A stretch of 64,000 nucleotides of DNA, taken from assembly GCA_039105265.1 (NCBI GenBank), contig JAPFFF010000009.1, positions 4,278,001 to 4,342,000 on the forward strand, given 5' to 3'. The stretch is from Tritrichomonas musculus (lineage: Eukaryota > Parabasalia > Tritrichomonadida > Tritrichomonadidae). The notes under the pieces are model-generated. The model was not told the origin of the DNA, searched no databases, and saw nothing but the letters and a program-made list of their open reading frames with translations. The position numbers were made by a program, and so were the translations under genes. Below, piece after piece: positions 59,893-64,000 of the stretch (positions within the stretch are counted from its first letter, which is position 1; every line of letters starts with the position of its first letter).

Positions 59893-61773
59893 AGAGGAGA
59901 TGAAAAACGAATTTGCTGAAGGGTTTGGATAAATATTTTGCCACAGCATTTTATACTTATTTATGAATATAAATATACACTTTTTATGAAGATTTAGTCC
60001 TTCAATTTTGAGAAAATAGGTTGGCAATATATGATGTGATTTCATGACCGTTTGAAGATACTTGAATATTATTAAAAAATTAATAATAATATTAATATAA
60101 CTAGATGAAATAATATTTCAAAATAGTTTAATTTTAAATATTCTTTGAAATATTGCCAAAACAATTTTTTTGGTAATATTTTTCTTAAATATCTTTTTAT
60201 AATTTTCACCCGGTATTGAGTTACATAAATATTTAATCATGTAATAAATATTAAATCCATAAATATGCTTTTTAAAAAAGAATATTATATAGAATAACAT
60301 AAAAAAATCAGTTATTTATAAAGCTATATATTAAACGATCATATTCTATTCATATTTTCAATATATCAGAATATTTGAATTTAATATTATTCAAATTATC
60401 TAAAAAATTAAATAGGCAATAAGTTCTTCAAAAAAGAATATTTTTGATTCGTTTCGATTTATTCAATAATTATTTTTGAATAATTTGATGTTGTAAACAT
60501 AGATTTCGAATATCAAAAGCTTAATGCTATCATATTTTTATTTGATACATTGTATTAAAGATTACATAAAAAAGAGAAAACCATATAATAAAATATTGTA
60601 AAATAAATTAAGTGTAGCAAAAAGTTTAGCTGTTCAAAATAAAAAGCATGCAAATAATTATGCATTTCATATATCTCAATCAATAAATGTAGAATGAATA
60701 AAAATTTAATATTATTTTAATTATACCACTTATTAAAATGATAGATATTCATATAAAAAACTTCTATAATAAATCTTTAGAGAATTTTTGAGGAAAACTT
60801 TAGTTTTAAAAAACTTTTTCAGAGATACAGAATATTTTAAAATGTAAATTTTCCAAAATTACAGGAGAAATTTTTAAATTAAAACATGAATTTATAAATT
60901 ATAATAGATATAAAATTAATATAATATATTAATGATTCAATTCTTTCTGCAAAAAATTTAATATGATCCAAAATATGATCAAAATGTACGTTTATTTTAT
61001 ATTTAACGTATTTTTCAAATTAAACACAAATACCTTGGAAAATTTTAAAATCTTTTGATATAATTATAATTTATATAACAAAAAAATTATTAAAACATAC
61101 ATATTTATCAAAAAAGTAAGATTTGCTATTTGCAATGAATTGGAAAATCAATTTAATTTAATATTCAAACGCTTAAACAAAATGGCTTTTAGTTTCGCCA
61201 GAAAATATTTTTGCTATTTAAAATATATTATTTAACAAATTTATTTTATTTTTTATTTTTACTTAAATACTTACATAAAAAAAGATTCACATCATTTTTT
61301 TGGATCAAAGTGTCAAAAAAACGAAAATTATGCAAAATTAAAATGGCTTAAATTTTTTATCTAGAAAAAAAATTCACAAATTCATAATATTTTTATTATG
61401 AACATGTTATGTCTTATCAATGCTTAAAAAATCTCGATACCGGGTGATCTGTAAATTTTTTTTTGCGTTTGAAGTTTTGTGAAAAAATTGATGTTTTTTC
61501 GTTTTCATATGATCAACATTGATTTATTAGTTTCCGATCAATGATCTAAAAACAACTTAGGATATTAATACTTATTTTCTATTTCTTTTAAATCAGTCAC
61601 TGCCAGATCACGAAAAAGGGTATCTAAAAAATTGAATTTGTCACCTCATTTTTTCGAAAGGTAGGCTAGTTATAACAAATTTAAGAGAATATATTAGTTA
61701 GTGCATTAATTATCTATCGAATGGCATATATATTGTTTGCCATAATTGCATATTTATAAAATGCATCTCCTCT
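59893..61773. mobile_element. 1,881-bp non-coding transposon inside the polymerase gene
   Basis: Ends agaggagatg and catctcctct form perfect 10-bp inverted repeats, flanked by the 8-bp duplication ccctaaaa. Interior is AT-rich without a convincing ORF. A subterminal 14-bp inverted pair (60207-60220 cacccggtattgag and 61433-61446, one mismatch) lies about 314 and 327 bp from the two ends, so longer degenerate arms may exist. An 8-bp duplication fits hAT- or Merlin-type elements, but the terminal sequence is not diagnostic. It is non-autonomous. Confidence 0.85.
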
Positions 61774-61781
61774 CCCTAAAA
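61774..61781 (+). repeat. Target-site duplication ccctaaaa, right copy
   Basis: Second copy of the 8-bp duplication; the polymerase frame resumes directly after it. Confidence 0.85.
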
Positions 61782-63397
61782 TAACAGCTCTAAGAATCCA
61801 ATTAAAAAAATATTGTAAATTACATCATTTACCAACACTCATCAACGATGAACGTGAATATTATTCAATAAGAAATGCTATCACAGGAGGACTCTCTAAT
61901 GTAATGCATCGAGTAAACATTAAAGATGAGACTCATATTAATAAATTTCGCTATATTGACAATAAAGGAGTTTTGTCATATGATACTTCTAATGTTCAAT
62001 CTCATGTTGTTGGTATCGATTTTAATTCTTTGTATCCATCATCATTCTCATCTTGTAAACATGAATTTAATAAGTATCATGGAGGTATAATGTATATGCC
62101 TGGAGCATTTATTAGACGAATTGATGTTAAAGATAAAGCTTCAAAAAAGAGATGCCTCGATATCATAACAAACTCATCAAGATTCTCAAATAAACCATCA
62201 TATTTGTTCTACGCTGAAGTTAAACTAAAATGTCCCACCTCAAAAATAAACTATTTTATCAATTTACCTCCTGTGTTTCGCAATATCAATATCAAAAACG
62301 ATGAATCAACAATTGGCACTTATATGTACAATTACATGAAAACAAATAAATTAACTTCTACAGATATGGAAGAACGCAAGCTTACAATGCTTCTTGATAC
62401 TCATGATGAATACATGATTTTCTCAAATTATTATCTCTGGTTTCTGTTAGACCACGGATTGATTATTGATGATGTTAAATCTGTTTCACAATATGAAGCT
62501 CATACAGGATTTAATGAATTTGTTAGCACTTTTATGCAAAAACGTCAGGATATTATTAGTGGTGTTAGTAAAGGGAATGAGAAATTCTATAAAATATCTA
62601 TGAACGGTTCATATGGATATGATGGGATGAACTCTGAGAAATTCAGTAAAGTCAAGATATGTGATGCAAATAAAGCTTATCAATATATCATCTCTCAAAC
62701 TTATATGGGTGGAGCACAATTAAGTGATAATACATTTTTAATTCAACAATCACCCAAATCATATCATTGCAATACATGCATTCAAGAATCATTGTGGACT
62801 CTTGATAACGCAAAGTTTTGGTATCTCACATTTTATTACGATTTTATGAATAATTGTTTTGATATGGATAGACTACATTTTATAGAGGGTGATACTGATT
62901 CAGCATATTTTGCAGTTGCTGGGAACCCAAATGAAGGTCCTGAACAATTATTTGATTACGTTATTAAAAACAAAGAGTTCTACGACAAGAATGTATATAA
63001 ATTCATGCCTAACCCATCAATCAACACTATTCAAGACGAAAAAAAGATATTGGGATGTGCCATTGAAAAATATGGTGAAAACATGATAGCTCTTGCACCT
63101 AAATGTTATACTATATTTAACAGTAATGGGCAAACCAAATCACTCAAACTAAAAGGTGTATCTTTAAAGAAGAACCATATTGTGTCTTCCGATTACAAAT
63201 CTATTATTGATAATCAATCAATTAAGCTTGGTAAGAATATAAATCTTCAGATGCAAAACAATAAAATGAGTAAAATAACGGTAAACAAGAATGCTCTCAC
63301 AGGATGTCATACAAAGATGATTGTTTTACCAAATCAATCATGTGCACCTTTTGTTAGTGGCTTAACAGCGAATAATTATTTTATTAATTATAACTAA
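61782..63397 (+). pseudogene. Maverick DNA polymerase B, 3' part (palm and thumb)
   Basis: Continues the polymerase in frame after the insertion (ITALRIQLKKYCKLHHLPTL...), with the first in-frame ATG at 61904. Motif A is GIDFNSLYPSSF, motif B is KISMNGSYGYDGMN (K-x3-N-x2-YG type) and motif C is IEGDTDSAYF with the catalytic DTDS; KCYTIF is the later K-x-Y motif. All metal-binding acids are present, so the defect is the split, not the active site. If translated from 61904 it would be a 497-residue polymerase domain without proofreading. Maverick polymerases copy the element and are thought to be protein-primed. Confidence 0.88.
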
Positions 63398-63422
63398 ATA
63401 GTTATTTTTTTATTCTTAACAA

Positions 63423-63857
63423 ATGACAAACGAAATAATAAGAAAAATCGATGATATAATAGCTGATTTGTATACATTAAAATTATGGGTACATACTGAA
63501 CAAAAAAAAGACAGTTCGTCTAATAGTGAACCACAAAGTGGTGAAGAGAATTCGTTAGAAGAACATACAATTGACTTGCAAAGTAATACCAAAGCTAAAG
63601 CTTGTGACTGTGTAGCAGAGCCTAGGAAAGTCATCCATAGACGAACAAACCGTTCATTCCCATTAAATAAATCAAAGAATCTCAATGATGAACAACGTAA
63701 TAAAGTATTAGCATTTGCAAATGAAAATAAACAACTCATCTTGAATCAACCATCTGCTACAAGAAATGAATTCCTTCAAAAGCTTGTTCACGATAAATTG
63801 AATATTAATCTTTCTGCATACATGTCTTGTAAAATAATTACTATGCTCAGTATTTGA
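63423..63857 (+). CDS. Small Maverick protein with shared palindromic peptide
   Basis: 144 residues starting 25 bases after the polymerase stop. It begins with a helical heptad-like stretch (MTNEIIRKIDDIIADLYTLKLWV), then a Ser/Glu-rich linker containing DLQSNTKAKACD, the peptide also found in the polymerase, then a basic region (RKVIHRRTNRSFPLNKSKNLNDEQRNKVLAFANENKQ) that could be a helical DNA-binding domain. No family recognised. Its 3' end overlaps the convergent leftward ORF by 11 bp. Confidence 0.6.
   Translation: MTNEIIRKIDDIIADLYTLKLWVHTEQKKDSSSNSEPQSGEENSLEEHTIDLQSNTKAKACDCVAEPRKVIHRRTNRSFPLNKSKNLNDEQRNKVLAFANENKQLILNQPSATRNEFLQKLVHDKLNINLSAYMSCKIITMLSI
63576..63607 (+). repeat. Shared 32-bp coding repeat, copy 2 (LQSNTKAKACD)
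   Basis: 30 of 32 bases match 59166-59197 and it is read in the same frame. The palindromic core here is aagct-aa-agctt. Confidence 0.8.
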
Positions 63858-64000
63858 ATACAGCAAGCGTTTTATCATCTATTATTGCAGTGATAACCCC
63901 CACAGTCATACGTTTAATCTTTGATGTTATTGCAGTTTCACCACTGAGAATCTTCAATTTATTGTCTTCATTATCAATAAATACTTCATCTCCAATACCA
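63847..64000 (-). CDS. Maverick ORF cut by the window edge (C-terminal part)
   Basis: Fifty codons and a stop, open to the right edge on the minus strand, reading GIGDEVFIDNEDNKLKIL ... AVFKY. No family recognised. It is convergent with the 144-residue ORF. In a Maverick this place could hold any structural or accessory gene. Confidence 0.5.
   Translation of the reverse strand, partial: GIGDEVFIDNEDNKLKILSGETAITSKIKRMTVGVITAIIDDKTLAVFKY

Larger units (their letters stand above)
56581..64000. mobile_element. Second Maverick/Polinton, partial (runs off the window)
   Basis: Carries a split protein-primed-type family-B DNA polymerase (56838-63397), a 144-residue ORF and an edge-cut leftward ORF. 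It contains an 1,881-bp insertion. The left border coincides with loss of the helicase gene. The right border is not in the window. Confidence 0.7.

Noticed and set aside
1-64000. CRISPR arrays, operons with ribosome-binding sites or other bacterial signals
   Set aside because: No regularly spaced repeats or Shine-Dalgarno patterns; gene content is eukaryotic.

Overview
The window looks like nuclear DNA of a parabasalid protist, most likely a trichomonad of the Tritrichomonas type. The reasons are very AT-rich spacers, long uninterrupted genes, TCAYT-like initiator motifs 8 to 30 bases upstream of several start codons (as described for Trichomonas), flagellate housekeeping genes and Maverick/Polinton elements. 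The species is inference.

Layout. 0-4.4 kb: a small unknown gene, a tRNA-like gene and a GT92-type glycosyltransferase. 6.0-20.2 kb: a 14.18-kb DNA transposon bounded by two 1,036-bp inverted repeats that match closely. It carries a 2,023-codon unknown ORF, a divergent 762-codon unknown ORF, an intact PIF/Harbinger-type DDE transposase and the wreck of a Merlin-type transposase. 20.3-50.8 kb: host genes: copine, NOPCHAP1-like, CEP164-like WW/coiled-coil protein, a very large protein kinase, profilin, DHHC palmitoyltransferase, PA200/Blm10-like proteasome activator, MATE transporter and TBC Rab-GAP. A gene-poor stretch at 22-26.7 kb holds two possible non-autonomous elements.

51.4-64 kb is a nest of mobile DNA. 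A DEAH-type helicase gene is cut inside its Walker A motif by a 3,629-bp, internally deleted Maverick with 265-bp terminal repeats and a 5-bp target duplication; removing the element puts the helicase halves back in frame. The 3' end of the helicase is lost at about 56.58 kb, where a second Maverick appears to begin. This second element carries a family-B DNA polymerase with a built-in HNH nuclease domain. The polymerase is itself split by an 1,881-bp element with 10-bp inverted ends and an 8-bp target duplication, again exactly in frame. Short hairpin-forming, in-frame inserts occur in the polymerase, and one recurs in an unrelated neighbouring gene.

The strongest candidates for something new are the giant Harbinger-like element with its two unidentified large proteins, and the palindromic in-frame inserts shared between Maverick genes. 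Everything here was read by eye; family assignments rest on motifs, with no database search.
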